DNA of 45,667 bases from Acidobacteriota bacterium (GTDB lineage Bacteria; Acidobacteriota; Blastocatellia; UBA7656). This document shows, in pieces, positions 33,924 to 43,672 of this stretch; the stretch's first letter is position 1, and each line of letters begins with the position of its first letter. The stretch spans positions 1 through 45,667 of the forward strand of contig JACQDB010000136.1 of NCBI GenBank assembly GCA_016201275.1, written 5' to 3'. The position numbers and the translations under genes were made by a program. Under the pieces are notes generated by a model, which was given only the letters and a program-made list of their open reading frames with translations, ran no database searches and was not told where the DNA came from.

Positions 33924-33997
33924 CCGCGCAAATTGTGAGTCACAGTAGAGCCGTTGAATTGAATCGAAAACCATGCCTGACATATAATCGCCGCTTG

Positions 33998-35542
33998 ATG
34001 AACCACGAATCTCCATTCAATCTGCTGGATTATTTTTTTTCTGCCGAACGACTCAAAGAGCATGGCGCACAGGTTGCCATCGAATTTCAAGGGCGCAACT
34101 ATTCTTATCAGGATTTGCGTGATGAAGTTGAACGATGGGCAAATGGACTTCGTCGGCAAGGGATAAAAACAGGCGAGCGCGTTGCGCTGCTGCTTTATGA
34201 TTCGCCGGATTTCATTGCCGGTTTTCTGGCGACGATGGCGCTCGGAGCGATCTGTGTGCCGATTAATACTTTCTTGAATCCCGATGAAATTGCTTTCATT
34301 CTCAAAGATTCGGGCGCAGCGGTTTTATTGGTTGAGCGTGATCTGGCCGATAAACTGAATCAACCATCATCTGATAACGCAGCGGAAAACACGCTTTCGG
34401 TTTTTGTGCTTGATGAATGGCGGCAGTCGTTGCATAGAGATAAAGAGAGCGCCACCAAAGCGGAGAAAGAAGTCTTGTCATCCGTATTGACCGATAGAGA
34501 TACTCCGGCATTTATTCTTTATACTTCGGGAAGCACCGGCACACCGAAAGGCGCGCTGCATCGGCAAGGCAATGTCGAAGCCACGGTCGAAGGCTTTGGC
34601 AAAGCGGTTCTGCAATTGACCGCTGCGGATAAAATCTTTTCAGCCTCGCGGCTCTATTTTGCCTACGGGCTGGGCAACAGTTTGTCGTTTCCGCTCGCCG
34701 CTGCCGCGACGGTGATTTTGCAGAGCGGCAGACCAACGCCGCAAAGCATCGCTGGAATTTTGCGCGAGCAAAAGCCGACGGTCTTTTTTGCCGTGCCTGC
34801 CGTGTATCGCGCTCTGCTCGATTTACAGGAAAAAGAGTCAAGCGTAGATACAACGTCGTTGCGATTGTGCGTGTCGGCTGGCGAAGCCTTACCGGCGGCG
34901 CTTTTTGCAGAATGGAAAACCGTCTTCGGGCTGACGATTCTCGACGGCATAGGGTCAACCGAGATGCTGCATATGTTCATATCGAATCGGCAGGGCGAGG
35001 CCAGAGCCGGTTCCAGCGGTAAGGTTGTTGCCGGTTATGCAGCGCGCATTCTAGATGACGCGGGAAGCGCTGTGGCGCTGGGTGAACAAGGCAATTTATG
35101 GGTGAAGGGCGCAAGCGCCATGTGTGGGTATTGGCAGCGCGAGGATTTGACCAGCGCGGTGGTGCGCGATGGCTGGATGAAGACCGGCGATGTCTATCGT
35201 ATAGACGCGGAGGGTTATTACTTTCACATAGGCCGCAGCGATGATTGCTTTAAGGTGAAAGGCTTGTGGGTTTCGCCCATCGAAATTGAAGCGGTGTTGT
35301 TGACGCATCCTGAGGTAACCGATGCGGCGGTGGTTGCCAGCCGCGATGAAAATGGTTTGGCAACCGCGAAAGCGTTTTTGGTCATCCGAAACAATCGGGA
35401 ATCTCTCAAAACGGAATTGTACGAATTTGCGAAAGCGCGATTGCCGTTGTACAAAACGCCTACGCAATACGAATGGGTCAGCGAGATGCCGCGCACCTCA
35501 ACGGGCAAAGTTCAGCGCTTCAAGTTGAGAGTTCGCCAGTAA
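33998..35542 (+). CDS. Benzoate-CoA-ligase-family AMP-forming acyl-CoA synthetase
   Basis: This enzyme activates a carboxylic acid with ATP and CoA through an acyl-adenylate. In 514 residues from ATG 33998 the core motifs are visible: YTSGSTGTPKGALH, GIGSTEMLHMFISN, TGDVYRIDAEGYY, GRSDDCFKVKGLWVSP and the catalytic-lysine PRTSTGKVQRFKL. The STEMLHxFxSN version is typical of benzoate- and hydroxybenzoate-CoA ligases, so an aromatic acid is a likely substrate; this is not proven. No other aromatic degradation gene is nearby. The frame is open further upstream, but that stretch runs through the palindrome. Confidence 0.88.
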   Translation: MNHESPFNLLDYFFSAERLKEHGAQVAIEFQGRNYSYQDLRDEVERWANGLRRQGIKTGERVALLLYDSPDFIAGFLATMALGAICVPINTFLNPDEIAFILKDSGAAVLLVERDLADKLNQPSSDNAAENTLSVFVLDEWRQSLHRDKESATKAEKEVLSSVLTDRDTPAFILYTSGSTGTPKGALHRQGNVEATVEGFGKAVLQLTAADKIFSASRLYFAYGLGNSLSFPLAAAATVILQSGRPTPQSIAGILREQKPTVFFAVPAVYRALLDLQEKESSVDTTSLRLCVSAGEALPAALFAEWKTVFGLTILDGIGSTEMLHMFISNRQGEARAGSSGKVVAGYAARILDDAGSAVALGEQGNLWVKGASAMCGYWQREDLTSAVVRDGWMKTGDVYRIDAEGYYFHIGRSDDCFKVKGLWVSPIEIEAVLLTHPEVTDAAVVASRDENGLATAKAFLVIRNNRESLKTELYEFAKARLPLYKTPTQYEWVSEMPRTSTGKVQRFKLRVRQ

Positions 35543-35559
35543 GAGTTTCGGAGGAACGC

Positions 35560-36537
35560 ATGAACTATCAGTCATCGGGTCGAGTGGTTTTTTCGAGTTT
35601 GGTGTTCATCCTGTTGTTGTCAACTCTCACCTTCGCGCAACAAGGATGGTCGAAAATCGCCAGCCTCACCAAAGGCAATAATCCAGCAACCGTCAATGCC
35701 GTGGCCTATGATGGCGACACCCTCTGGATCGTCGGGGCGCAGGGCTTGCTGACTTCTTCTTATAACGATGGCGGCAATTTTGAAGAGAAAGATTTGGGCT
35801 TGAGTGTGGGTCTCAACGATGTCTTCATACGTAAAGATCATATCTGGATTGTCGGCGATGGCGGCACTATCGTGCATAGCACCGATGGCGGACGAAGTTT
35901 TATGAAGCGCGTCTATGACGCATCCCGTAGCGCTTACAGGCAATCGAATACACCATATGTAGATTTTTATTCGGTAGAATTCGAGAACGACAAGCGCGGC
36001 TATATCGTCGGCGATGAGGGCATGATTTTGGCGACAAGCGATGGCGGTTTTTCCTGGGAAGAACAGAAAAGTGGCGTCAAAGAGCAACTCTTTCATTTGA
36101 GCTTTCGCGGCAAAGCGGGCTGGATTGTCGGAACCGGCGGCCTCATCATCCATACAGACGATGGCGGCAAAAATTGGTATCCGCAAAAATCAGGCGTTGA
36201 TACAGACCTCAACCGGGTTTACTTCATCACCGAAAAAATCGGTTTGATAACCGGCGACAAAGGGACGCTCTTACGCACCGATAATGCCGGAGCCACTTGG
36301 CAGAAGGTGGAGACGGGCGTGAGCGAGCCGCTTTTTGGCATGAGTTTCGTTGATAAAAAAACCGGCTGGATTGTCGGCTATGAAGGGCGGGTAATTCGCA
36401 CCTATGATGGCGGCATTCATTGGGTCGAGCAAGCCAGCTTTACTTCGACCGATCTATTCTCGGTGTCGTTTCGTGACCATATAGGCTATGCGATTGGCCG
36501 CGACGGATTGTTGCTGCGCTACTTTGAAAAGCGTTGA
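35560..36537 (+). CDS. Secreted Ycf48-like beta-propeller protein
   Basis: This exported protein of 325 residues has a signal peptide at about 1-27 (LVFILLLSTLTFAQ). About six propeller repeats follow, of the form GWIVGxxGxIIHTxDGGKxW, as in photosystem II assembly factor Ycf48/HCF136 and its non-photosynthetic relatives. The role in non-phototrophs is unknown. GGAGG lies six bases before ATG 35560. It starts 18 bases after the ligase, so they may share a transcript. Confidence 0.88.
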   Translation: MNYQSSGRVVFSSLVFILLLSTLTFAQQGWSKIASLTKGNNPATVNAVAYDGDTLWIVGAQGLLTSSYNDGGNFEEKDLGLSVGLNDVFIRKDHIWIVGDGGTIVHSTDGGRSFMKRVYDASRSAYRQSNTPYVDFYSVEFENDKRGYIVGDEGMILATSDGGFSWEEQKSGVKEQLFHLSFRGKAGWIVGTGGLIIHTDDGGKNWYPQKSGVDTDLNRVYFITEKIGLITGDKGTLLRTDNAGATWQKVETGVSEPLFGMSFVDKKTGWIVGYEGRVIRTYDGGIHWVEQASFTSTDLFSVSFRDHIGYAIGRDGLLLRYFEKR

Positions 36538-36601
36538 GGGAAAATTAATTTACGCAAGTGGTCAACGGCAAGCGAAACATATTGAGATCATCGCGCAATG
36601 A

Positions 36602-36644
36602 AAAACCGGGCGCATCGGAAATCACCGATGCGCCCGGTTTTCTT
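36602..36644. terminator. Bidirectional intrinsic terminator
   Basis: Perfect 17-base arms (36602-36618 and 36625-36641) form a G/C-rich stem with a six-base loop, with an A-run on one side and a T-run on the other. It lies between the convergent Ycf48-like and FG-GAP genes and can serve both. Confidence 0.92.
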
Positions 36645-36672
36645 GCCTTAACCGCTAAATGGCTTGAAGGCA

Positions 36673-39402
36673 TTATGGCACAACGACCAGAGTTGTGCCT
36701 TGTCTTCGCACTTTCAGTAGCGTCACGCCGCAAGGTGGCAGGGTGACTCTGATGAAGCGCGTGGCTGTGTCTGGGAAGAAGGTATCAAGTTCCAGATTGT
36801 TGATCGTGCCTTTGGAGATAAGCACGCGACCTTCCTTCTTGAGCTTGGGAGGCTTCGAGAAGGTGAAGAATTGAGTACCGGCATCGGTGCTGGAAATTTC
36901 GAGAACCGAAGTTTCCGTGAAGCGAACTTCATTGCCTATGGGTGGCTGAATGCTTCGCAGCACCAACCTGCCGTCAATTGCCATAGTCGCGGTGTCTATG
37001 GTCGGGCCGGGGCTGTTGATCGTGAAGTTGGCATCGCTGCTGTCGGATGAGCGAGCGCTGGTGGTGCTGGTCGCCACCACTAAAATCCTTGCCGTAGTGG
37101 TGCAGGTATTCGGCACTGTCCAATCGAAAGAGCGTATGGCACTGCCTAAACCGGGATTGATAGGATCAGATTTTACGGAAATCGGGAAAGTGGCTCCGCC
37201 ATCGGTTGACAGGAAGAGGTCGAAGCCTTTGACCTGACTTTCGGCTGCCGTAGGAACTTCCCAGGTGACGCGAAAGACCTGGCCGAACTTGAGCACTTCG
37301 CCGCCATTCGGAGCCAGCAAGTGAACCGAAATACCCGGATCGGTGATCGAGAAATTGGCGTTGCTGTCATCCTGTCCTGTCGCCCCTGCGCTATCTCTGG
37401 CGATGACTCGAATGCGCGCCGTAAGCGTGTCCAAGCCGCCGTTGACTGTCCAGGTGAAACTCCTGGCGCTTCCGGCAAGGCTCGAAGCGATGATGGTATT
37501 GAACGTCGCGCCGCCATCAATTGACAAGCGTATCTCGAAGCTTTGCAAGGTCGCATCACCGTTCGGGTCGGATGCCGTCCAAGTGATATTGAAGGTCGAA
37601 CCGCCGATGAGATTATCCCCGCCGTTGGGCGCGGTCACTTGAACTTGTGGAGGTAGATTGGTCGGCGGCACATTGTCATTGGCGGCAAAGAGAACATAAA
37701 CTTTACCGGCGTCGGTGCGCGTCGGCGACCCGGCATCGGCGAACGGCGCGGATAAAATCAAATCGCCGCCTTGATTATTATCGAGGTCGGCAACCGCAAT
37801 CGCCCAACCCAGATTGTCGCCAGCGGCTTGCCCTATGACGCGCAAATCATCTTGTCCGAGGGCGAGGTCGCGTGCCGAAATCAATGTCAAAGAAGCGCCG
37901 CCGAAAAAGGCCGACACCGTTCCTTTATTTAATTGCGCGCCGGGCGAACCGACCAGCAATTCGGCGATGTTGTCCACATTGCCCGAAGTATTCAGGCGGC
38001 CAACCGCTACGGTGGAGCCGAGATGGTCGTTTGCCGCTTCACCATAGATGGTTAAATTCACAGAGGTCGTTGAGACGTTGATGCGCGTCGGCAAAGTGGT
38101 GGAGCCGGAAATTAAATAAGCTTCGCCGCTGTCCACGCGAGCCTCGCTAGGCCCATCGGCGTCAGGCGCACCCAAAATTAAATCGGCGCGACCATCGCCG
38201 GTGACATCGCCTACGGCTACGGCGGCCCCCAGGTGATCGGCGCTGTTGGCTCCATAGATGGCGACGTTTTGTTCGCCAGCCGCCAAATCAAATGATCTTG
38301 TCGCGCCGCTGATAGGCAGCAGATTGGTGCCGCCAAACACAATATAGGCAGCGCCCGTGTCGCTGATGACCGGGCCGGGAGCCGGGCGATTGGCTTTCGG
38401 TGCGCCCACGACTATATCATTTGGACTACTGCCATCCAGTTCGCCTATGGCCAGGGAACTGCCTAACAAGCTGCCATCCGTGCCAAAGATTTTCACATTG
38501 GGTAACACCGGGTTGGTAGTTGCGCCCAAGTCCAAAACTCTGGTGGTGGTGACCGGGTTGGGCGTCAGCCCGGAGCCGCCATACAGCAGGTAAGCGGCTC
38601 CGGCATCTGTGCGGTCGCCCGCAGGGCCTTTGCTGCCCACCGCGCCAACCAAAATATCGGCGACCGCGCCTGAGCCGCCAACCTCGCCGGAGGCTACGGC
38701 AGTGCCAAATTTATCGCCGGCCTTTTCACCGATGATGGCAATGTTGATGGCATTGGCCTGCGCCAAATCTATGGTTTTGGCGGTCAAGGTTGATGCGCCG
38801 AGCAAGATATACACCGCCCCTGTGTCGGCGCGTGTAGGCGAACTTGCATCCACCCCTGGCGCACCGATTAATAAATCATCCGAGCCATCGCCGTTGATGT
38901 CGCCTACGGCTAGAGAGAAGCCAAGGTTATCGTCTGCCGCCGCGCCGAAGATTTTAATGTCGGGCTGGGTAGCGGCGCTCAAACTGGCATCAATGACGGA
39001 ACCCGTGGTGAAGGATTGTCTGCCGAAGATAATATAAACGGCTCCGGTATTGGCGCGCAGGGGGCCGCCGGTCGGCGTGAAATCCGCTTCAGGTGCGCCT
39101 ATGGCGAGGTCCTGTATGCCGTCGCGATTGAAATCGCCCCTGGCCAAGGGGTGTGAACGCGGCGTGCTGGAAAAGGTATTGGCGCTGCCGTTGCCGCCTA
39201 ACTTGTCGTCCGCCGAGGCACCTATGACGGTGACTCCGGGAGTGGTGGTGGCGAGGTCTATGGTCTGCAATGCTTGTGTGTTTATATCGTCGGCTTTCAG
39301 AGAGGCCACAAAATGTAAGGATAAGAAAAGCGCGACTACTGAGACCATGAAAAACAACAGAGCCTTATGAAAGCCAAAAGGGATTGGCTTGGATTGGTAC
39401 AT
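36673..39402 (-). CDS. Secreted FG-GAP (integrin-alpha-like) propeller with Ig-like domains
   Basis: This exported protein has 909 residues from ATG 39402. A signal-like hydrophobic stretch lies at about 10-36. Seven FG-GAP blades follow (about 55-565), such as GDFNRDGIQDLAIGAPEAD, GDINGDGSDDLLIGAPGVD and GDVTGDGRADLILGAPDAD; their DxDxDG loops should bind calcium. Two similar beta-sandwich domains (about 575-790; APNGGDNLIGGSTFNITW and APNGGEVLKFGQVFRVTW) resemble Kre9/KNH-type or Fn3-like modules. A C-terminal beta domain ends the protein. A role in adhesion or the cell surface is inferred. GGAGG lies about eight bases before ATG 39402; a TTG at 39417 is less likely. Confidence 0.88.
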   Translation of the reverse strand: MYQSKPIPFGFHKALLFFMVSVVALFLSLHFVASLKADDINTQALQTIDLATTTPGVTVIGASADDKLGGNGSANTFSSTPRSHPLARGDFNRDGIQDLAIGAPEADFTPTGGPLRANTGAVYIIFGRQSFTTGSVIDASLSAATQPDIKIFGAAADDNLGFSLAVGDINGDGSDDLLIGAPGVDASSPTRADTGAVYILLGASTLTAKTIDLAQANAINIAIIGEKAGDKFGTAVASGEVGGSGAVADILVGAVGSKGPAGDRTDAGAAYLLYGGSGLTPNPVTTTRVLDLGATTNPVLPNVKIFGTDGSLLGSSLAIGELDGSSPNDIVVGAPKANRPAPGPVISDTGAAYIVFGGTNLLPISGATRSFDLAAGEQNVAIYGANSADHLGAAVAVGDVTGDGRADLILGAPDADGPSEARVDSGEAYLISGSTTLPTRINVSTTSVNLTIYGEAANDHLGSTVAVGRLNTSGNVDNIAELLVGSPGAQLNKGTVSAFFGGASLTLISARDLALGQDDLRVIGQAAGDNLGWAIAVADLDNNQGGDLILSAPFADAGSPTRTDAGKVYVLFAANDNVPPTNLPPQVQVTAPNGGDNLIGGSTFNITWTASDPNGDATLQSFEIRLSIDGGATFNTIIASSLAGSARSFTWTVNGGLDTLTARIRVIARDSAGATGQDDSNANFSITDPGISVHLLAPNGGEVLKFGQVFRVTWEVPTAAESQVKGFDLFLSTDGGATFPISVKSDPINPGLGSAIRSFDWTVPNTCTTTARILVVATSTTSARSSDSSDANFTINSPGPTIDTATMAIDGRLVLRSIQPPIGNEVRFTETSVLEISSTDAGTQFFTFSKPPKLKKEGRVLISKGTINNLELDTFFPDTATRFIRVTLPPCGVTLLKVRRQGTTLVVVP

Positions 39403-39752
39403 TACATTTCCCTCCAAGTGTGATCTATAGATAGGTGATTGTGAGGAACTTCATTCTAACAGTCCGATTTTAAATCTACCAAGAGATTTTTTGAAATGGA
39501 AACAGAATATCCAGAAAATCGAAATAATTGGAAAGAATATGGTTGACGTACCGTGAGTATTTTGTTATTTTTCACAACCTTGAATGGCCAAATTGGTGTC
39601 AGTTTGAAAATCTGATATTTAAGAGCTATGCCCCATCTTTGTTATCACTGGTTCGATTTGGCAAACTGGTGGTAGGAAGAACCAATCGTTGTACGATTCT
39701 CCTAACAGACCGGCTCCTGTGGGAATGTTTTTTTCAAAGTTGAGTTGAAATT
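39403..39752. other. AT-rich divergent intergenic region
   Basis: About 350 bp between the FG-GAP gene and the large activator gene, lower in GC than its surroundings. It must hold both promoters. A search by eye for GG-N10-GC (sigma-54) on either strand found none. A short open frame here has no coding signs. Confidence 0.5.
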
Positions 39753-42700
39753 ATGTTTCAGCCTCTATATGCGCGTGCGCTATTAAACCTAGAAGAAGCG
39801 CAACTGTCGGTCAAAGCGGCTTCTTCTGAGGGTATGGAGGCGCAACGCGCTGAGGCGATTTTATTATCCGCGCAAGGAAGAACCATAACTGAAATCAGCG
39901 AAGCGCTGGGTTTTCATCCGTCCAACATCAAGAAGTGGATACGCAGTTTTAACGATAAAGGACTAGCAGGAATAGCGACCCGAAAGCGTGGCCCACAAGG
40001 TGGCCCTCGACCAAAATTTTCGCGTTCGCAGATCGTCGAAATCATCAGCCTTTCCAAAACCAATCCCCTCTCGAAAGGCTTGGAATTTAAAGAGTGGACG
40101 CCGCAAAAACTCGCCAGCTATGCGATGCATCAGGGCATCGTTGATCGCATAAGCCATGTAACGGTACGGCAATTTTTGAAGAAGTACGAGGGCGAAGTAC
40201 CGATGACGGAAAAGCCCAGAATAATGGATGCAATGATGCAAAGAGCTATCAGCTATTCAGACAATGAATCGTTCCTGGCCGGGAAAGATGCCTTCAACCG
40301 CTCAGAGTACGAGAAGGCCGTAGAGCATCTGCAACAGGTCATCGCCTCGCCCAGAGTTTCGGACGAAGAGGATGCCACAGCGCGCCTGTACCTCAGCCAA
40401 TCGTATGAAGAGTTGAGCCGCTTCGATGAGTCGTTTGCGGTATTGAAAAAATATGAAGATGCGAAAGCCCTGGCCAATCTCAATCCGTTGTTAAAAGCGC
40501 GCTTGAAATTGCGAATCGGTTGGGCCTATAGCTGGTTGCGAGTTTACCCGGAGGCGATAGCTTCGCTCAACGACGCGAAAAAAATATTTCTGGAGATGCA
40601 GAACGATTCAGGGGTTTGCGAATCGCATTATGCCTTGGGGCGAACCTACATAGAGATCAATGAATATCGCATTGCCCGTGACCATCTGCTAACCGCGGCG
40701 AAATTTGAGGGCAAGGTTTACAACCCCGAATTGTTGGCGCAAATCTACTCTCGTCTAGGGACAGTGGATTACAGCGAAGGAGCCTTTTCCAGCGCCAAAG
40801 ATAATTATCTGAAAGCCCTGAGATATGCCGAAGGATCAACCAATAACAACTTATTGGGAATGATTTTATCGAATGTTGGCACGGCTTTCTTGGAAGGGTA
40901 TATCGCCGATCAAACGGAAGCAGCGCGACATAGTAGCTTAGTCACTGAATATCTAGAACGTGCTGTTTATCATTTAGAAAAAGGCGGACACCAAAATTAT
41001 CTGGCGTCAGCTTATAACAATTTAGGTGACCATTTCTTATATGCAGGGTTGTGGACGAAGGCCATCGATAATTTGCAAAAAGCAATAATGGTAAGCGAAC
41101 TTCATTCATTGCCGAAAAATGAAGCGACAGCGAGAGTAAGTCTTGCAGAAATTCAATGTGCCAGAGGCGCATTTCAGGAGGCCGAGCAGAATCTTCGTAA
41201 AAGTTTGGAGTTAGTCAGTGGCAAGGGAGATAAATGGCTTGAAAGTAATGCGCTCAGAATCCTTGCCAATGTTGAAAGATGCAAGGAGAGGATGGATATT
41301 GCCATAAAGACTTTGAGAGAAGCGCTTCATTTATCAACCTCTATTGGTGACCTTCATGGATTAAACTTGGCGCAAATTGTGCTTGCTGATTTTCATCTTC
41401 TGCAAGGTGGCTACGACCAAGCCAGAGAGTATATAGAACTCGCTCAGGGAAGATTGAAAGAAGAAAAATCGTTGATGATGTCGGGCTTGATTCAGCGATT
41501 GACTGGAAAACTGGAAGCGGTTTCCGGCAGAATGGCCGAGGCCAAACAACATATCGCCCAAAGCATTTCCATTTTTACGACTACCGATATTCCTTTTGAA
41601 ATCGCCAAAAGCAATTATGAAATGGGACTGCTGCTCATCAAAGCTCTGGACTTAAAAACCGCCAAAACTTATCTGCTACAAGCCCAAACTATATTTGAGA
41701 ATTTAGCAGCCTTGCCTGATTTGGAGAAGACGAAAAAGGCACTGGCTTCGCTTGCCTCCGGTGAAATCAACCAACCACAATCTCCCAGCGTCGCTCCGAC
41801 CAGTGATGTTTTGTTGATGCAGCGCTTGATTGAAGCTTCGGCTTCCAGTGAATTATTGATCCGAGAACTGACAGCGGTGATCGCTGAAAATTTCCCCATC
41901 TCCCGTGTGATTGTTTGCAAAATTGAGGGAGGCGAGCGGTTGGAACTCTTTGCCATGCAGGGATTGAGCAAACCTGAAGCCGAGCGCTTTGTGGATTCGC
42001 TTGACTTGGAGAACTTGGAAAAATACGGCAAAGATAGCAACCAACGCATCATCAAGATGTGCGAAGGGATGAAAGTGCCGATCTTGCTCTATCTCAGCGC
42101 GGAGTCGAAAATTGACATCAGCCGGTTGCAGCCTTTATTGCGACAGGCGGAATTGGGCTTGGAGATTTGTTCTTTACGCAGCGCGGCTCGTGGCGTGACA
42201 CCGATTCATCAGGAGCAAAGATTCAAAACCATCATGCCGGGGTTCATCATCGGCAGTAAACCGATGTTTGATGTCATTGATAAGATTCAAAAAATTAAGA
42301 CCAGTAATGTCACGGTCTTAATAACCGGCGAATCGGGAACCGGCAAAGAACTGGTTGCCAGAGCCATTCATGCAGAATCGGCCAGAGCCAGAGCGATATT
42401 TCTCCCCTTCAATTGCACCGCTACTCCCAAAGAAATTATAGACAGCCATTTATTCGGTCACCGTCGGGGCGCGTTCACCGGTGCCACCGAAAATTATCCA
42501 GGCATTATACGCGCCGCTGATGGCGGAACTTTGTTCCTTGATGAAATCGGCGACCTCTCTTTGGAAGTTCAACCGAAACTCATGCGGTTTTTGCAGGAGT
42601 CGGAAATTCAACCGCTTGGCGAGACCAGACCCATACGGGTGGATGTTCGCGTCTTGGCTGCTACCAACAGCGATTTGGAACGTGCGGTTGAAGACGGACG

Positions 42701-43292
42701 TTTTCGCACAGACCTGTTTCATCGTTTGAATATCATCCGGATTCATGTTCCGCCGCTGCGCGAACGCAGAGAAGAGGTGCCGATTTTGGCGACGCATTTT
42801 CTTGAACACTTCACCTCAAGAGCAGGGAAGTCCGGCCTACGCCTGACCCAAGATGCCATAGATGCCTTGACCGCTTATGACTGGCCGGGAAATGTGCGTC
42901 AGCTACGCAATGAGATAGAGCGTGTCGTCGCCTATTCGTATGAAGATTCTTTTATTGCCAGCGAAGACCTTTCTACGGAAGTTTCACACCCACGCAAAAG
43001 TTTGCCTAAGCCGATGGCGCGTTCTCACAATGGGTATGATATGAATTCGTCAGGCAATGGCGTGCCGACCCATCGTAGTGCAGAAGGAAATGGCAACTCT
43101 TATACGCAGGTTTTTGAACGCGGCACGAAGTTAAAACAGGCCACTGCCGCTCTCGAAAAACAGATTATTCAACAGGCCTTGGAAAGGAATAAAAACAATC
43201 TTTCCCGCACGGCTTTAGAATTGGGATTATCCAGAAGAGGATTGCGCTTGAAATTAATTCAATTAGGTTTAAGTCGCGACGATAGCGAGTGA
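39753..43292 (+). CDS. Sigma-54 activator with IS630-like HTH, TPR repeats and GAF-like domain
   Basis: This 1179-residue cytosolic regulator has an unusual domain order. At about 28-145 it has two helix-turn-helix segments (AQRAEAILLSAQGRTITEIS, KWIRSFNDKGLAGIATRKRG, and W115-TPQKLASYAMHQG with TVRQFLKKY), which match the DNA-binding part of IS630-family transposases; no DDE catalytic domain follows. TPR-type repeats fill about 165-660. A GAF-like segment lies at about 688-815. The AAA domain has Walker A GESGTGKE (859-866), the sigma-54 contact loop GAFTGA (906-911), Walker B LFLDEIGD (D930-E931) and FRTDLFHRLN. A Fis-type HTH ends it (LSRTALELGLSRRGLRLKL). It therefore opens sigma-54 promoters, probably gated by the TPR/GAF part. 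There is no response-regulator receiver. A -24/-12 promoter lies 290 bp downstream. Confidence 0.9.
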   Translation: MFQPLYARALLNLEEAQLSVKAASSEGMEAQRAEAILLSAQGRTITEISEALGFHPSNIKKWIRSFNDKGLAGIATRKRGPQGGPRPKFSRSQIVEIISLSKTNPLSKGLEFKEWTPQKLASYAMHQGIVDRISHVTVRQFLKKYEGEVPMTEKPRIMDAMMQRAISYSDNESFLAGKDAFNRSEYEKAVEHLQQVIASPRVSDEEDATARLYLSQSYEELSRFDESFAVLKKYEDAKALANLNPLLKARLKLRIGWAYSWLRVYPEAIASLNDAKKIFLEMQNDSGVCESHYALGRTYIEINEYRIARDHLLTAAKFEGKVYNPELLAQIYSRLGTVDYSEGAFSSAKDNYLKALRYAEGSTNNNLLGMILSNVGTAFLEGYIADQTEAARHSSLVTEYLERAVYHLEKGGHQNYLASAYNNLGDHFLYAGLWTKAIDNLQKAIMVSELHSLPKNEATARVSLAEIQCARGAFQEAEQNLRKSLELVSGKGDKWLESNALRILANVERCKERMDIAIKTLREALHLSTSIGDLHGLNLAQIVLADFHLLQGGYDQAREYIELAQGRLKEEKSLMMSGLIQRLTGKLEAVSGRMAEAKQHIAQSISIFTTTDIPFEIAKSNYEMGLLLIKALDLKTAKTYLLQAQTIFENLAALPDLEKTKKALASLASGEINQPQSPSVAPTSDVLLMQRLIEASASSELLIRELTAVIAENFPISRVIVCKIEGGERLELFAMQGLSKPEAERFVDSLDLENLEKYGKDSNQRIIKMCEGMKVPILLYLSAESKIDISRLQPLLRQAELGLEICSLRSAARGVTPIHQEQRFKTIMPGFIIGSKPMFDVIDKIQKIKTSNVTVLITGESGTGKELVARAIHAESARARAIFLPFNCTATPKEIIDSHLFGHRRGAFTGATENYPGIIRAADGGTLFLDEIGDLSLEVQPKLMRFLQESEIQPLGETRPIRVDVRVLAATNSDLERAVEDGRFRTDLFHRLNIIRIHVPPLRERREEVPILATHFLEHFTSRAGKSGLRLTQDAIDALTAYDWPGNVRQLRNEIERVVAYSYEDSFIASEDLSTEVSHPRKSLPKPMARSHNGYDMNSSGNGVPTHRSAEGNGNSYTQVFERGTKLKQATAALEKQIIQQALERNKNNLSRTALELGLSRRGLRLKLIQLGLSRDDSE

Positions 43293-43582
43293 ATTTTTGT
43301 TCTGCTACAAAGTTTAGTTAAGGAAGCATTTTGCTTGACAGCGTAAACCGTTATCCATATTATCGAACTTCTTTGCTGAATCTGTGCGGCTATTTTTATT
43401 GTCCGAATGTGAAGGAATGTTCCAGTGGTACAGTTTAGCCAGTGTTTTGGAAAGATTGTATCCGTTGTGTCTGAACTTTGCGTCTCGACTACCTCAGTTA
43501 TCATACGATTTTTTATTTATCAGGCCCTTTATTTGTACTAGCTTAGATGTTTTTGAAAAGAATTTGGCATTTCATTGAGGAG
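43293..43582. other. AT-rich spacer upstream of the sigma-54 promoter
   Basis: About 290 bp without a gene. Candidate enhancer-type binding sites for the upstream activator would be expected here, but no clear dyad or repeat was seen. Base composition is AT-richer than the coding regions. Confidence 0.4.
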
Positions 43583-43598
43583 TGGCATATGGAATGCT
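43583..43598 (+). promoter_or_regulatory. Sigma-54 (-24/-12) promoter
   Basis: The sequence TGGCATATGGAATGCT has GG and GC separated by exactly ten bases (GG 43584-43585, GC 43596-43597), and TGGCA matches the -24 box. The -12 box is ATGCT instead of TTGCT. Transcription should start about 12 bases downstream (near 43609), giving a leader of about 64 bases to ATG 43673. It lies directly downstream of a gene encoding a sigma-54 activator with an intact GAFTGA loop. Confidence 0.65.
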
Positions 43599-43672
43599 GT
43601 AACAGTGTACAATTTGGGTTGTATCTAATGGTTTTTGTAAGTGTAAACATAGAGTTTTTTGGGAACTAACTT

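Noticed and set aside
33815-33997. Longer N terminus for the CoA ligase
   Set aside because: The extension runs through the 32-base-arm palindrome and has no family similarity; ATG 33998 opens the conserved part.
39528-39743. 71-residue open frame in the divergent spacer
   Set aside because: AT-rich spacer, no SD and no recognisable sequence.
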